NCBI GenBank assembly: GCA_028532985.1
Contig: JANCIK010000003.1
Span: 4,040,001 to 4,104,000 of the forward strand
DNA: 64,000 bases
Origin: Stropharia rugosoannulata
Lineage: Eukaryota; Basidiomycota; Agaricomycetes; Agaricales; Strophariaceae
Reading direction: 5' to 3'
In this document: piece by piece, positions 10,951 through 25,935 of the stretch
How positions within the stretch are numbered: the stretch's first letter is position 1
Layout of the letters: each line of letters starts with the position of its first letter
Notes under the pieces: model-generated
The model's database searches: none
Told to the model about the DNA's origin: nothing
The model's input: the letters and a program-made list of their open reading frames with translations, nothing else
Program-made: the position numbers and the translations under genes

Positions 10951-11024
10951 CAGTGACCTAGTATACTTAGTAAGGCTCGGTAGTGCAAGCCGCGAGTTGG
11001 TGCCCAAAACTTACTGCCAGTGAT

Positions 11025-11309
11025 TCATATACCGGTAGCCTTTGGCGCCGGGCAGCAGTCAACTGTGCAGGTGTATATTTTAGCCGCACACCGCGCCGCC
11101 GTTCCCGCCAGCGCGCACAGCGACGTTGCGGCTGCGCATCTCGAGAATTTAAGTAAATTAACCTGCTCATACATCACACCGCTCTGGCTGACCACCACAG
11201 CGGCGCTGCCGACCATGGTCCGGATCCGAACGGCCAAAACATCACCGGTCAGCTTGTCAGTGTGGTCAGCTCGCACTTCAAAGATGCTCTTCATTGTTCT
11301 TTGTGTCAT
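11025..11309 (-). CDS. Possible small hypothetical protein
   Basis: This 94-codon minus-strand frame (start MTQRTMKSIFEVRADHTD) has GC-rich third positions over its first 50 codons, unlike the surrounding DNA, and a second in-frame ATG five codons in. Its C-terminal half is Ala/Cys-rich and may instead be intron, since an AGCAG|GTTAAT donor-like site lies near residue 48. I recognise no family and cannot confirm the gene. Confidence 0.25.
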   Translation of the reverse strand: MTQRTMKSIFEVRADHTDKLTGDVLAVRIRTMVGSAAVVVSQSGVMYEQVNLLKFSRCAAATSLCALAGTAARCAAKIYTCTVDCCPAPKATGI

Positions 11310-15079
<3,770 letters not shown>

Positions 15080-15858
15080 GTATGTTTGCCCAATTTTTCG
15101 CAGCAAAATATCATCCATTTGCCGTGTCTAGGCATCTATACTCATTCCTACTCACTAATTTACTAAGAGGATTATACCCATACTGACAGACTTGTGAAAT
15201 GCATAATCCACGAACACTGTCCGCGCCCAAACATCCGGTATTGTCTCAGAGTATGTAATAAATCCGGGGCGTACATGTGTACTTCTGTCAAGCCTCTGTC
15301 AAGTAACCAGAGAAAAATACTCTGCGCGTAGCCCGGCATTGGTCCCATGCACTTCAACGGGTGCCTTAACGGAGTACTGACCAAAATCTATTTATGGCTC
15401 GACCAAAGCTGGACTATGGCCATCGGCAAAAAAGCGTTCCCGTTAGAAGGGATTTTGTATTCAAAAGTATATAGACATTACTTACATTCGGTTACCATCC
15501 ACAGAAACATAGTACTGGCGCTTCTTAGTAATTAGAAGTAAGTTGGAACTATTGTGTATATTCATAAGAGTGTTATAATTATTGTTGCGCACTTGCTAGT
15601 CAGGTAAAATAATTTGAGATATGACAAGCCCAGTTAGAATGATTACAGATCTCTTTAAATCCAAATGTAATCCTCGATGCTACATTCTGTTGACCTTCCA
15701 GACACCCCTAAATAATTATACACATTCCAGACCAAGCATAACAATTATAGATCGTTTGTGCTAGTCGTTATAAGTAACAGAAACATTTACATAGGTCTGT
15801 AAGCGGATGTAATCATAACACAATTATACTTCTTCAAATACAGCCCTCTATGTCATGT
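15080..15858. other. Intergenic DNA between glucosidase and transposase
   Basis: No gene. From about 15540 it becomes AT-rich, with recurrent AATTATA words (15576, 15712, 15743, 15823), and probably includes the untranslated left end of the Plavaka-type element. I could not find a terminal inverted repeat or target duplication. Confidence 0.4.
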
Positions 15859-17300
15859 CTACAGCTCGGCGTATTTAAGATACTCCTCCTCGTCAAATTC
15901 ACCGTCTTCTGGTCCAAGAGCGTCGTCTACATTGTTCAAAAGCTCTTCCGCTTCGAAATCAATTCCTCCATCATTGTCCTCCGCTTCTGAATCACTGGAG
16001 GTACTTGGGAACTCAAGCGACGTGTACCCATCACTGTCAGATGCCTCACCATCTGAATTGTCTTCCCATTCATCGTCGTTTGCAAGAAGCATGTTGAGAT
16101 ATTCCACTTCTGCGTCTGTGTTCTCGGATGAATTGCTTTTTGATGTGCTTTCTTCTTCTTCGCTACTTGCATCAGTCGAGTCAGCATGATTATCAAGTGC
16201 TGTGTCGGTTGGGTGTCGATCATGGCGGAGGGTGTCAGTGGCTGATCGTGTACTTTTGTGGCCAACGCCTCCTCCACGGAAGCGCATAAACATATCTCGA
16301 TCCACAAAGCTAGAGCAATTGGTCAGAACAATTAGTAGTAGAACTTGTAATAAACTTACTAGTTGATGTAATAGAAGTTGAAATCTGTGTCATTTTCGTG
16401 AGGAAGACGCGCAAGTTCAGATGGCGGCAGATCTTCGGTTGTTTCACCCAGATAAAAAGCGGGTATGAGATGTATGCCACGAAGGACATGGGCAGGGTCA
16501 ACAAAGCCAAACGCAGGAGAACATCCGGTTGCTGGATCGATTTCATGCCGTACAAAGCCAACACGCTGTAAGCGGCGTGCTTTCCATCCATAGTGAGAGC
16601 GGCGGCTCGGATCAAGGCCATACCACCTAACCCACAGAAAGTCCATAACTGCTGGCTCGGAGAGTGCTGCATGCTGCACGACTGCATGAAAAACGCCGAT
16701 GATGCGTCCATACCAGTAGGGATGATCACCAGCTGAGTCATTTGGTGCCACCAGCATAATATTTGCGTGAGTGCGAGGATTCAGTGAGTCTTGAGCCCGT
16801 TGCATGTCATATGTTGTATAGTTTACCCGAATTTTTTTATGTCGGTAAATGCGGCCGCCCACTATTCGCACTGTTGATCGCTCCTGGTCAGTGTATGGTT
16901 CATCATCGCCACTCCATTGGCGACCTCTGTTAAGTATCCGGCCTAGAAAATGATCTCGCAATTGGTCATAGAACCCCTGTATAAAGATACAGTGAGTAAT
17001 AACATAATTATATATCAAACTCGACATACAATGAGGGCGGGGTCAGTCTGATTATCTCCAAGCCATGTTGTAAGCTCGAGGGGGTGCTTCGTCTCATGTG
17101 ACATCTCGTAGGTGTCAAACGGAGAGTGTGGTGGCATGGGCTCATTAGCTTCAAATGGTAAAACAATGCCAGATGCAGCCGACTTTTTGTTAAGTCGGAC
17201 GCGTTTATTAGCATTACGGGCAGTCTTGTAGCTGATGTAAGATCCCAAATTGCGAAGTATTCGCTCACGACGTGTGTTTTTCGCAATTCCAGCAACATGC

Positions 17301-18554
17301 GCACATCAGCAAATCTGGGACTTACTATATAGTACCTACTAGCATTATATAATACCATAGCACCATAGTAAGGGTTCTTATCTATTTAGCACGGCATAGC
17401 ATAGGCTCATATCTACATAGTAACTCGGCTACATTATGTAGTATTATATAACACTCTGTAGAATTACATAGTACAGTACCAGTACTTAAATTCAAGCGGC
17501 ATTTAGGTAGATCAAGGGCTATAATATTGTTTATTACTTATTCACACTTTACGTCTATTACAAACAACATAATATTAAACTTATATATATATATGTAAGT
17601 ACATTAAGAGCACGGGCTAGACAGGGGCTGTTTCGTGATGCAGTGGGGTCGTATATGGCATGGCATGGGTCTCGTGGTAGTCGTTTTTCAATGTGGCAGG
17701 GTCATGGGGTGGTTGGGACATACGAGGCAGTGGGACCTGCATGGACGGATTGGGGGATTTGGTTACTCACCTATGCTTCACCCCTTTTCGTGCCTGTTCC
17801 CTGCTCCCTGCAGCTTCATCGTCATCTTGTCATTGGCGTCATTGGCGTCGTCAACATTGTTAGGGTGGTTGCACTATGGGGGAGAGGGAAGGGGAGTTCG
17901 GCATGGTGGTGGTAGTGGATGAAGAGGGAACGGCTGCGACGTGGCAAGAAATATCCATAACACAGCCTTGACACAGCCTTCGGAAATAGCCGAGAAAAAG
18001 CGGTATATGTATTCTTTAGTTCAATCAAAATAAATGGTGGTATGGCCTAGGTGGTTTATTATGGCCTTCTACTACATAAGTCCCTTGAGGCTTGGGGTTC
18101 AATTCTTGCTGGTCGCATTTTTTAATAAGTTAGCATACATGAAATTTGGCTTACTGCTGGTTGTAACTTGTACGATATGTCGATATCATTATATCTACAC
18201 ACAGTATACTTTATTTAACTTAGTATATAGCGGTTCGAAAGCCTGGAAAGATATAAAAATGAGCCAAAGACATAACAAGATCTACAAACTTTGAAAACTG
18301 CTGAAGCTATAACTATAGTCGTTATTAGATTAGTATTTATGGCATGACTTGCAGAGCCTATTATAGAGTACTACAACATGCTATATAACGATTATAATTA
18401 TACTATATAGTGCTACGTGATTATGGGCCATTATAAGCCTAGTCTAATTACTATAACATGCTATGAGATTGTACAGTATTACTATGCCGTTCTATGAGAT
18501 CATGTGGTATTATTATGACATGCTATGAGAAAATGGTTGGATTTGCTGATGCAC
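17301..18554. mobile_element. Nested non-autonomous DNA element with TIRs and 4-bp target duplication
   Basis: The inserted DNA runs from 17305 to 18550 (1,246 bp). Its ends are perfect 11-bp inverted repeats, ATCAGCAAATC (17305-17315) and GATTTGCTGAT (18540-18550). It is flanked by the direct repeat GCAC (17301-17304 and 18551-18554). Taking out the element and one GCAC rejoins the transposase codons as HKGAHVAGIAKNTRRERIL in one frame, independent proof of the boundaries. The arms are AT-rich with many subterminal words such as ATGCTATGAGA, ACATGCTAT and TAGCACCATAG. No transposase frame is present. A 4-bp duplication with this TIR does not match a superfamily I can name. Confidence 0.88.
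18034..18123 (+). repeat. tRNA-like Pol III promoter unit (SINE-like head) inside the nested element
   Basis: A perfect box A consensus, TGGCCTAGGTGG (18043-18054), lies 41 nt before a near-consensus box B, GGTTCAATTCT (18096-18106), and a T6 run (18118-18123) follows as a Pol III terminator. A D-stem GGCC/GGCC can form, but the acceptor and T stems do not pair, so it is not a working tRNA. It looks like a tRNA-derived SINE head or a decayed tRNA captured by the element. Confidence 0.5.
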
Positions 18555-21213
18555 CTTTGTGTGAGCGTAGATAGTGTCGCTTTCCACGGCGATGTTCCAA
18601 TTCTCCCTAATAATTTATCAGTAAGCATATGTAATGGTAGAAGTAAAATATTACGATTTGAGTTGTAGTCCCATCCGTTGTTCCATACCGTCGAATATAG
18701 TATGGATAATCACCCAAGGCATGTACTTTGTAAGTCGATAGATTAAACTTACGTATCTTAGGAGTAGCTTTTTCCTTTCCTTTGCTCGTTGCAGTGACTG
18801 GTTGCCCTTGCTTGGCGGCTAATGCCGCTTTACGACGTCCACGAGCAGCTTCCTCAGATGGAAGGTCCTTCGTAATGTATGTAGCACACACAACAGATTC
18901 AAAGCGGCGAAGTGCGGTTCCTAGCCTTGCTGTTGAGCTCTCCAAGTCACGTAGTGTGCTCTCGGTGTGTAGACGAAGCTTCGCAAGTGCATGCCATGTA
19001 CCAAGCTCGAAGAGGAGATCCATAAGAATACCATTGTGATTCTTGTCAAGGAGTCCTTCAAACGCAGGAATGGCGCACTATGTATAGATATGTACTAAGT
19101 ATTGTAGAATATTATTATGATATATAAAGTTTGTAACACTACATACCTGTAAGAGATCCTCATAGTCTCTAGCAGCTAGCTTTTTTAAGCCAGAGACATT
19201 ATTACAGAACTTGCGGATAGTCTCTTGACCAAACGTTGGCATTTGTCGAAATCTATTATTAGAACAATCAGTTTACGCTCAGAAAGACACAGTGAGCTAT
19301 ACCGTTGGTTGAGAATTTGGATACCATCCTTCCCCTGTGCATAAAGTATGCGAAGTAAATGGAGAAAAATGGCCTTCCACACGCCAAGTTCAAACTTGTG
19401 CATAAGGTCTGGACAAAATATTTCATAGAAATTGAATCCATAAGCACCAAGGCGTTTGAAGAATGCATTCTATTACTTCAAAATTAGCAAAAATAAATGT
19501 TTTATGTATCAAAGCACTTACACGGGATGGTGTTTGTGAGAATGTGAGATCTAGAAGTTGTTTAAATGCAGTTGAGCTGGTTTTTATGCCCTTGCTATAG
19601 ATCCATTTACGAGCCGTCTCGACAATGTGTCCACGATAGCTATTATTAGAACGGACATGCCGTCGACGATTTTTCATGTCATTTTTCGTGCCAATTTTGT
19701 GAATATTGCACAGTTTAACAACACATCGAGGACATGGATGCTCCCCCAGCTGTTTAATGCATGAGAGAAGTACTCTATCAAGTTTGTCAGTATGTTTAGA
19801 TAAAAATAAAACTGAATATTACTTTTCTGGATAGTCGGCTGAGTATATAAATATGCGAATATATACACAGCGCATGACACCATCTGGAAACTTGAGGTTA
19901 ATTCCATGAACGTAGCCATCAACAAACTTCTCATCGAGGATTAAGAGCCAGATTGCCTGCATTAATTCATGGCGTAGATGCCTTAAGATGTCAGCTGAGG
20001 CAGGTACACCAAATGTAGCAGTATAGAAATCCTGAATTGAGTTGTCAAGCTATAGTGTATAAGTGTTCAGTCAGCAAGAACATAGATTAAATAAAATGTT
20101 TTCACCTTGGGAATATACGCCAAATGATGAGCGGAGAATGATGTTGGTTTGCCTCGTGTGTACTTCGACTCATTCCCAAAATAAGCATATACGGGCCATA
20201 AGGAGGCCGTTCCAAAAGATGTTAGATGGGTGGAGTCTGACCAGAGTAGCAAAGGGATAATGACGGGTTCGAGACTGGATCCGGAATCTGCATGTTGTAC
20301 ATCGACCTTTTGCTGCTCCTCGAGAAAAGCAGACGAATTGTAGACTTCCGAGTAGATACGCTCAGGAGACTGGTCCTCAAATGGGGTCCAGTACTCGCAA
20401 AACGGCGATAGATGAAACTGTCGTGCATTATTTTCAGCCAGAGCTGCCTTAATAACCTCGACTGGACTGCAATAAAAGAGCCCCGTAGCAATAAACTTGG
20501 TAGCCAACTCTTCCACAGGATAATCACCCTTCTCTGGAGGTGGCAAAGCTAGTGGAACAGATGCTGATATCCAACCATCTTCGGCTGCAAGAATTGAGTG
20601 GGGATTTTGTGCAAGGTTATCAAGGGATCCAATATCCTTCGCAGCACGGAATCCAGAAAGATCGGCTATATTGAACTCAGGGTGCAGTAAAACGTTCTGT
20701 ATGAGATCGTCGAGGTCTGCCAGGGATTTTGTGGTGCTACCATTGTACATCCATGACATGAGTAACTCCTTCGTTATTGAGAGCTGAGGAGCTGGAGCAG
20801 TCACCAGAGTATTCTCTCTAGGTTCCAGTTCATCTGCCATGACGTCCCCAGGAATAAAGGTTGGCTTCTTGTCATATACTCGGTAGACACCAAAGTGGTT
20901 CGGCTCAGTAATATAAGCACCTGTCGGTGGTATTACATCTTCACTTTCTGTATAAATCTCACTGGGGGATGGCATCTTGTAATGTAACATTATAAGCATA
21001 GAAGGTATACCTAGAAAATGTACATACTGAGTCCATAAGCTCCACAAGCGGCTCCTTGCTGCACTCTTCCACATTATCCTTATCCAGATCATTTCGTCGA
21101 AAGCCTGCATGCCTGGATCTATTTTTAAACTTCTTACAGTGACGGTAGTGGTAATTGAGAGATTTGCTACTAGGAAACTTGTTTCCACATCCTATGCAGG
21201 TATGTTTGGCCAT

Positions 21214-21394
21214 AGACTACAGCAGCAGAGTTAATGGGGGTCGAGGATGCAAGCCGCAAGTGGGGCGGTCAATCATTGACGTACGCTCAATGAGGACCCG
21301 TCGAGTGACCTCGATCTATTTTTAGTCACGCGTCTTCAACGCCTCAACCATTTCCAATCTCCGCCACTATTCACCTCTCTGTCCTTCCCCCACC
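21214..21394. promoter_or_regulatory. Shared divergent promoter region of transposase and DUF6698 gene
   Basis: Only 181 bp separate the two start codons (transposase at 21213 on minus, DUF6698 gene at 21395 on plus). The segment contains GCAGCAGAG, a GACCTCGATCTATTTTTAG stretch and a CACGCGTC word, but no clear TATA box for either side. A shared bidirectional promoter is an inference from spacing. Confidence 0.45.
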
Positions 21395-23752
21395 ATGCCC
21401 CCTGCTCGAAAGTCACGCAAACAGGACAAAAACCGGGACAGTAGGTTTTACTTCTTTTCTTTACTGCTTATTCTCATTCTATCAACTACATTAGATGGTG
21501 TTATTGCGGAGGCGCGCTGGCTTCCACGCGCATTGTCGCCGTTCATTGATCTCAGGGGATGCCTCACGGCAGGGGCATTTAACTATTCAGAGAATGATTA
21601 TGACAGGTGAGTAACCACCTGATTCTTGTCATCGTTACTACATTAAGCAAGACTTGCAGCCGCGAGGAGTACGATGCCCTTGTGCAGCTCTGTGAGCGCA
21701 TCACAGAACTCTGCAAGGCAACAGGAAGCGAGTTATCACGTATTTGCCAAGAAGAAAATGAAGAGGAACTTCAAGAAGTGTTTGATATTGTGAGTTTATG
21801 CCGTCGACTCATAGTTTGAGCGCATATATACACTGAACTTTAGATTATTCGCCATGCAAAGGATGCACGATCACAAGATACCAACATGCTCAAGGAGCAT
21901 ATAGTTGGATTTTTGCCCCTCGATATCAACAAGGACGTCGTTACTCCACCCCTTCCCAACGACCAGAAATCGCGGCGTGGGTTCAACCATATCTGGACCG
22001 CAAGGTTTCTTACTCCCCTTGAACACCGTGACACTTTTGAAGAAGATGCATAGTACGTGACACTTTGGCCACTTGTTAACGCATATATTCACGAAGAACT
22101 TGCCCTTGACAGCGCTTATATGAAACACGTGCAAGACGGATCAGTAAAGCTTCGTGCAAGAAACTTCCCCTCGTTTCTATACCCTGACGACGCAAAGTAC
22201 AACCCCGACGAGAGGGATAGAGGCCTATTCAGAGGCCATCTAGTGATCCGGGTGAGCCTCTCTATCCTTTATTTGAGACATATATTGACGAGTCGCATCA
22301 CAGTCCCTGCGTTGCATATATACTGGGAAATCGTCCGCGTTTACGGGACATCGTGGATCAGCAAGAGCATCGAATGCTGAGCTTAACGGGATGCGAAATG
22401 TGACGCCCGAGGCCCTTGCGTACACATGCTGCCAGGTACGTGAATCTGCATGCTTATCTGTACAGGATTTCTATAGATACCCGTCCAGATCTATGTCAGC
22501 CTGTCGTCTATGGAGTATTGGAGCCACCAAGACGGCTACTTCAATCTGGAAAGGTTCCATAGCATTATTCTGGGCCTATTCAAGGAGCCACGCAATGCAT
22601 GGGCTACAGACACGCTTACATTTCTTACAAGGTAAGTACGGTATAATTGTGCATACAGGATACTTACCATTGCGCTTGTAGTCAGCTTCCCTCACTTAAC
22701 CCAAAGGCAAAGCGCAAGAGAAATGCGCCAATCGATGATTCGGAGGACGACGACAATGACGAAGACCCAACGGGAATTTTGGCCCAACAAGCCGCTAGAG
22801 AAAAGAATGTGAGTAACATTATTGTATGTAGCTACCTTGTCGTAACTTGCCCTGTTTAGAAAGGCAAAGCAAAACGTCGCCAGCACAATGCTCCTCAAAC
22901 GTCCCCTATACGGCCGTGTCTACGAGACGAGGGTGCCGTACCGCATCCACAGAGCTCGCCAATACGGGAGCGAGCACCAGTCATTACGGTATAGTTCTTT
23001 ATCGATTACATCGTTACATATCTACTGACTAATGTCTAACTGAGGCCGCCGGAGGTTCTGGAGTATCTCATCCACCTGCTCCGGCAACTATGAAGCCACC
23101 TCGCACAGTTCCTGATCCGTTCACTCGCGCACCAATATTTCGTGAGGCACCTGCACAGACAAGTCAGCTGCGTGCCGTAGTTGCGTGTAAGGCGGCACCT
23201 GTTCAGCCTGGCTCCACCATAACGATTGCTCGTCCTGCAGTGCCACCCCGTTCAGCCACGCCATCCAATCCGCCACCCGCACACTCTGCTTCTCGGGAGC
23301 GGGAGCTAGTGCCTCCACATGGAACTCCTGGAGAGCGCCAGTCAGCATCGCCTCCTCCGTCATCAGGCTCGCGTCCTTCCATAAAGAAGAGACGCATCAT
23401 TGCCTCACCTGATCCTTCGGATGAAGAGCCCGAGAACACAGAAGGTGCGACTGCAATTCCTAATAGCAGTCGAGGTGGACCGTCTCCAGCTGCGACGGCT
23501 TCGAGTCAGCTACAGTCTCTGTTGATGCAGCCGCCCCCAACCACATTCAAGACGCAGAAGGCTCCTCTAAAGGAACCGGCTTCGAAGAAGGAAAAGCCTC
23601 AGAAGGTGCCGGCTTTGAAGAAGGAAAAGCCCCAGAAGGCGCCGGCTTTGAAGAAAGAAAAGCCCCAGAAGGTGCCGGGTATCCCTGTGCGCTCCTCCGT
23701 TCGTGTTAGAATGCATGCTAGTGTTGCTAGTACAGTGGCTGCAAACGTGTAA
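21395..23752 (+). CDS. DUF6698-domain protein, probable transposon passenger or accessory (10 exons)
   Basis: Exons are 21395-21440, 21495-21606, 21660-21789, 21844-22052, 22113-22251, 22304-22435, 22489-22631, 22682-22808, 22860-22988 and 23045-23752, giving an intact 624-residue protein. The DUF6698-like core is spread over exons 3-7: RFLTPLEHRDTF, NFPSFLYPDDAKYN, RGLFRGHLVIR, IYTGKSSAFTGHRGSA, LNGMRNVTPEALAYTCCQ and the DGYFNLERFH / LFKEPRNAWATDTL block. After it come a KAKRKRN basic patch with an acidic DDSEDDDNDED run, a long Pro/Ser-rich disordered region, and four imperfect repeats of KKEKPQKxPAL near the C-terminus. The role of DUF6698 is unknown to me. The head-to-head position beside the Plavaka transposase suggests it belongs to the same mobile unit. 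Confidence 0.88.
23570..23680 (+). repeat. In-frame tandem repeat (KKEKPQK units)
   Basis: A 30-bp unit, with core GAAGAAGGAAAAGCC, repeats in frame inside the last exon of the DUF6698 gene. It encodes KKEKPQKVPAL-like units, a highly basic and probably disordered tail. Confidence 0.85.
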
Positions 23753-24750
23753 GTCTAATCGTCCATCACAGTTATAGTACAGTGTAACTGATAGCACGAT
23801 GCAGTTAACGAGTTCTTATAGACTTTACTTACTGACCAGTAATTAATATGAACAATGGGAGTTACTTTTGCTCTTGTAGATAGAATGTAGACAACCAGCT
23901 GTATTCCTGACGTCCAAAATTATATTGTATTGCATATTCTTACTTGAGTGATAAAGATTATAAGTTCTATGCTATGTTAAAGGTATGAAATCAATTGGAA
24001 TATCACAATTATTCTGAGTAATTAACCGTCATAGAATATGGCTAGAAGCATTACTCGATCATTATGACAACAGAAGCCTTGCCAGAGTGTCGATACTTGT
24101 ATACAGTTCTCTACATTAAAAGTAACAAAAGGTGGCTAGAATAGGTGTAATCATTGTGTACTTTGCTATAAGTAAACCGGTATAATGTAGGTAAAATACT
24201 TACGCGTTTTCCGTCGAATTCCGCTGTTTTTACCTACCTTTTGTCGGATTCTTCTCCCTTTTGAATAGGTTGTACGGGTCCCGCTTTTTTGGAGATGGCT
24301 GTGTGAACGCCAATCATTACGCCTGTTAATAATGGGTTTGAACATTCTCTGAGTTGGAGCACGACCACACCACACGACGTTAGCATCCAACAGTAGCCTC
24401 TAATCCATAATCCTCTCCCCCTGGGTGGCGATGTGCATTTTTACAGATCTATGAGCGTGAAACTCCAATCGACAACTCTATCAGAGATATGATAGGAGTA
24501 ATAATAGCTTATCATTTATGGATATTAATATTGAGACTGACGTGGTAGTATCATTTCTTCGTTTAAGTTCTTCCTACAAAAAGTTGAGCAATAAATGATC
24601 AGATACCCATGTCAATGACGAGGTCCTCCCACAGAGCTCGGATAAGAGGACACCTATGTATGTTCGGATACTAGTGCCATTCTTCTCTCTCCGATTTACC
24701 CTGTCAAATCTGCCCCAGCGGTAGATTAGTCGGCGCCGCCTGCAGCTAGT
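23753..24750. other. Intergenic DNA, probable right flank of the mobile unit
   Basis: AT-rich to about 24190, then mixed. I found no terminal inverted repeat pairing with the left flank. A 75-codon minus-strand frame (24166-24390) has no domain or splice support. Confidence 0.45.
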
Positions 24751-25935
24751 ATGACAAGCAGTATACCCGTCCAGGACGAGGTCGTAGTGACCTTTTCCGG
24801 CTCCGTTTTGTATGGCGTTTACCTGATTTCATTCGCCCTTTGCGTGCGGTGGCAAATATTCACAGGAGAAGGGTGGAAAACTATGATCCGGCGTAGCAGG
24901 ACGACGCTGCTGATCGTATTCCTCATCTTTATACTGACGACAATTTATCTCTCCCTTGAAGTTCTTAAATCTCGGGATGCTGTATATGCTGCGGTCAATC
25001 ACCTTCACACTAGCGCCCCAGGAAAGATACCGTGGTACTCTGTGGCAATTGTACGCCTGACTTGTTCATGAGGCACACACTTACTCACTCGACTCATCAG
25101 TGTACGGTTGCAGATATCACGGCGTTACTAGTTGACAGCGTTTTGGTATGTTATTCACTCAAATTGCTTTACAGTTTATTGCAATGTTAATGCTCCTAAT
25201 CTATAAAGATATACCGCTGTTGGGTTGTTTACGGAAAATTATTCTGGGTCATAATATTTCCAGGCCTCATGTGGATCGGTGGATTTATCTGTACTATTCT
25301 GCAATTCTACTGGCAGACAGTTCAGACTGGGGTTCTTGGTACTGGGAAATGGGAGCCGGTAAATATGTCTATAGGATTAGGGACCGTCTTGACGCCATTC
25401 TGGGCTACGACTATTCTGCTTAATGCGTATACTACATGTAAGCAGAGAAAGAGGTTGAAATGCTGTCTTGCTAGCTAATTCATGGTGTCTTCAGATATGC
25501 TAATTCGTCGGCTCTATCGTGCCGCAGAGCCTTTGGAAATTGGGGTCGCAAGGGAGAGCGTCCATACTTTCAACTTTCTATGCCGCATCCTCGCAGAGTC
25601 AGGATTCCTATATTTTGTCACCACATTCACCCACTTTATTGTTTGGTGGACACCATCTGACCTGGCTATCCGCCTGGCATCCATAATAGTCAGTGCTGAA
25701 CCTCTTGCTCTTGACTGTGCATAAAAAACTGATATGAGATACCTTCTTTCAGAACCTTCCGACCATCGCTATAGCATTCAACCTGGTACTGATACGTGTC
25801 GGTATAAACCGCGCTACCACGAAGTCTTCCACCATTGGATCGTCCAATATCCAAGTCGTATCTTCTTTGCGCTACGCTTCCTCCAGTCTAAGCGAAGTGT
25901 CCTCAAGCGTGGCGTACAAAGAGCAAATAGTCTGA
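24751..25935 (+). CDS. Multi-pass membrane protein of a common Agaricomycete family (5 exons)
   Basis: Exons 24751-25050, 25101-25145, 25209-25437, 25495-25688 and 25753-25935 give 316 residues with exact frame. I count about seven hydrophobic segments: near residues 15-32, 50-67, 88-140 (two segments around the family motif IYRCWVVYGK), 165-185, 210-235 and 245-265. A Ser-rich cytoplasmic tail follows (SSLRYASSSLSEVSSSVAY). IYRCWVVYGK near residue 116 and GLGTVLTPFWATTILLNAY are typical of large paralogous families in mushrooms whose function is not established. The gene at 40851-41624 is a relative. Confidence 0.82.

Larger units (their letters stand above)
15859..21213 (-). pseudogene. Plavaka-type DNA transposase, split by a nested insertion
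   Basis: Minus-strand exons are 21213-21028, 20975-20106, 20049-19823, 19774-19522, 19469-19303, 19252-19147, 19077-18655, 18606-18551 continuing at 17300-17030, 16976-16360 and 16309-15859. With the insertion at 17305-18550 set aside, the frame is open for about 1,208 residues. The N-terminus is a zinc-finger-like motif (Cys6, Cys9, His22, Cys26). Then come SDSTHLTSFGTASLWPVY and AYIPK, the EP-rich middle and GELEHRRGKRHYLRSHK. The late block has HANIMLV, HPYWYGRIIGVFH, FLWVRWYGLDP and FVDRDMFMRFRGGGVGH, and the tail is very acidic. These blocks are typical of Agaricomycete Plavaka transposases. As it stands the insertion stops the protein near codon 763, so I call it disrupted; without it, it would look intact and young. 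Confidence 0.85.

Noticed and set aside
22020..22060. Apparent premature stop in the DUF6698 gene (GCA TAG)
   Set aside because: A 60-nt intron (22053-22112) with a GTACGT donor and a TTGACAG acceptor removes it and keeps the frame, so the gene is intact.
15540..24200. Terminal inverted repeats of the Plavaka-type unit
   Set aside because: Short shared words (AATGATTACA, AGGTAAAATA, AAGTAACA) occur on both flanks, but none forms a convincing inverted pair with a target duplication, so I give no element boundaries.
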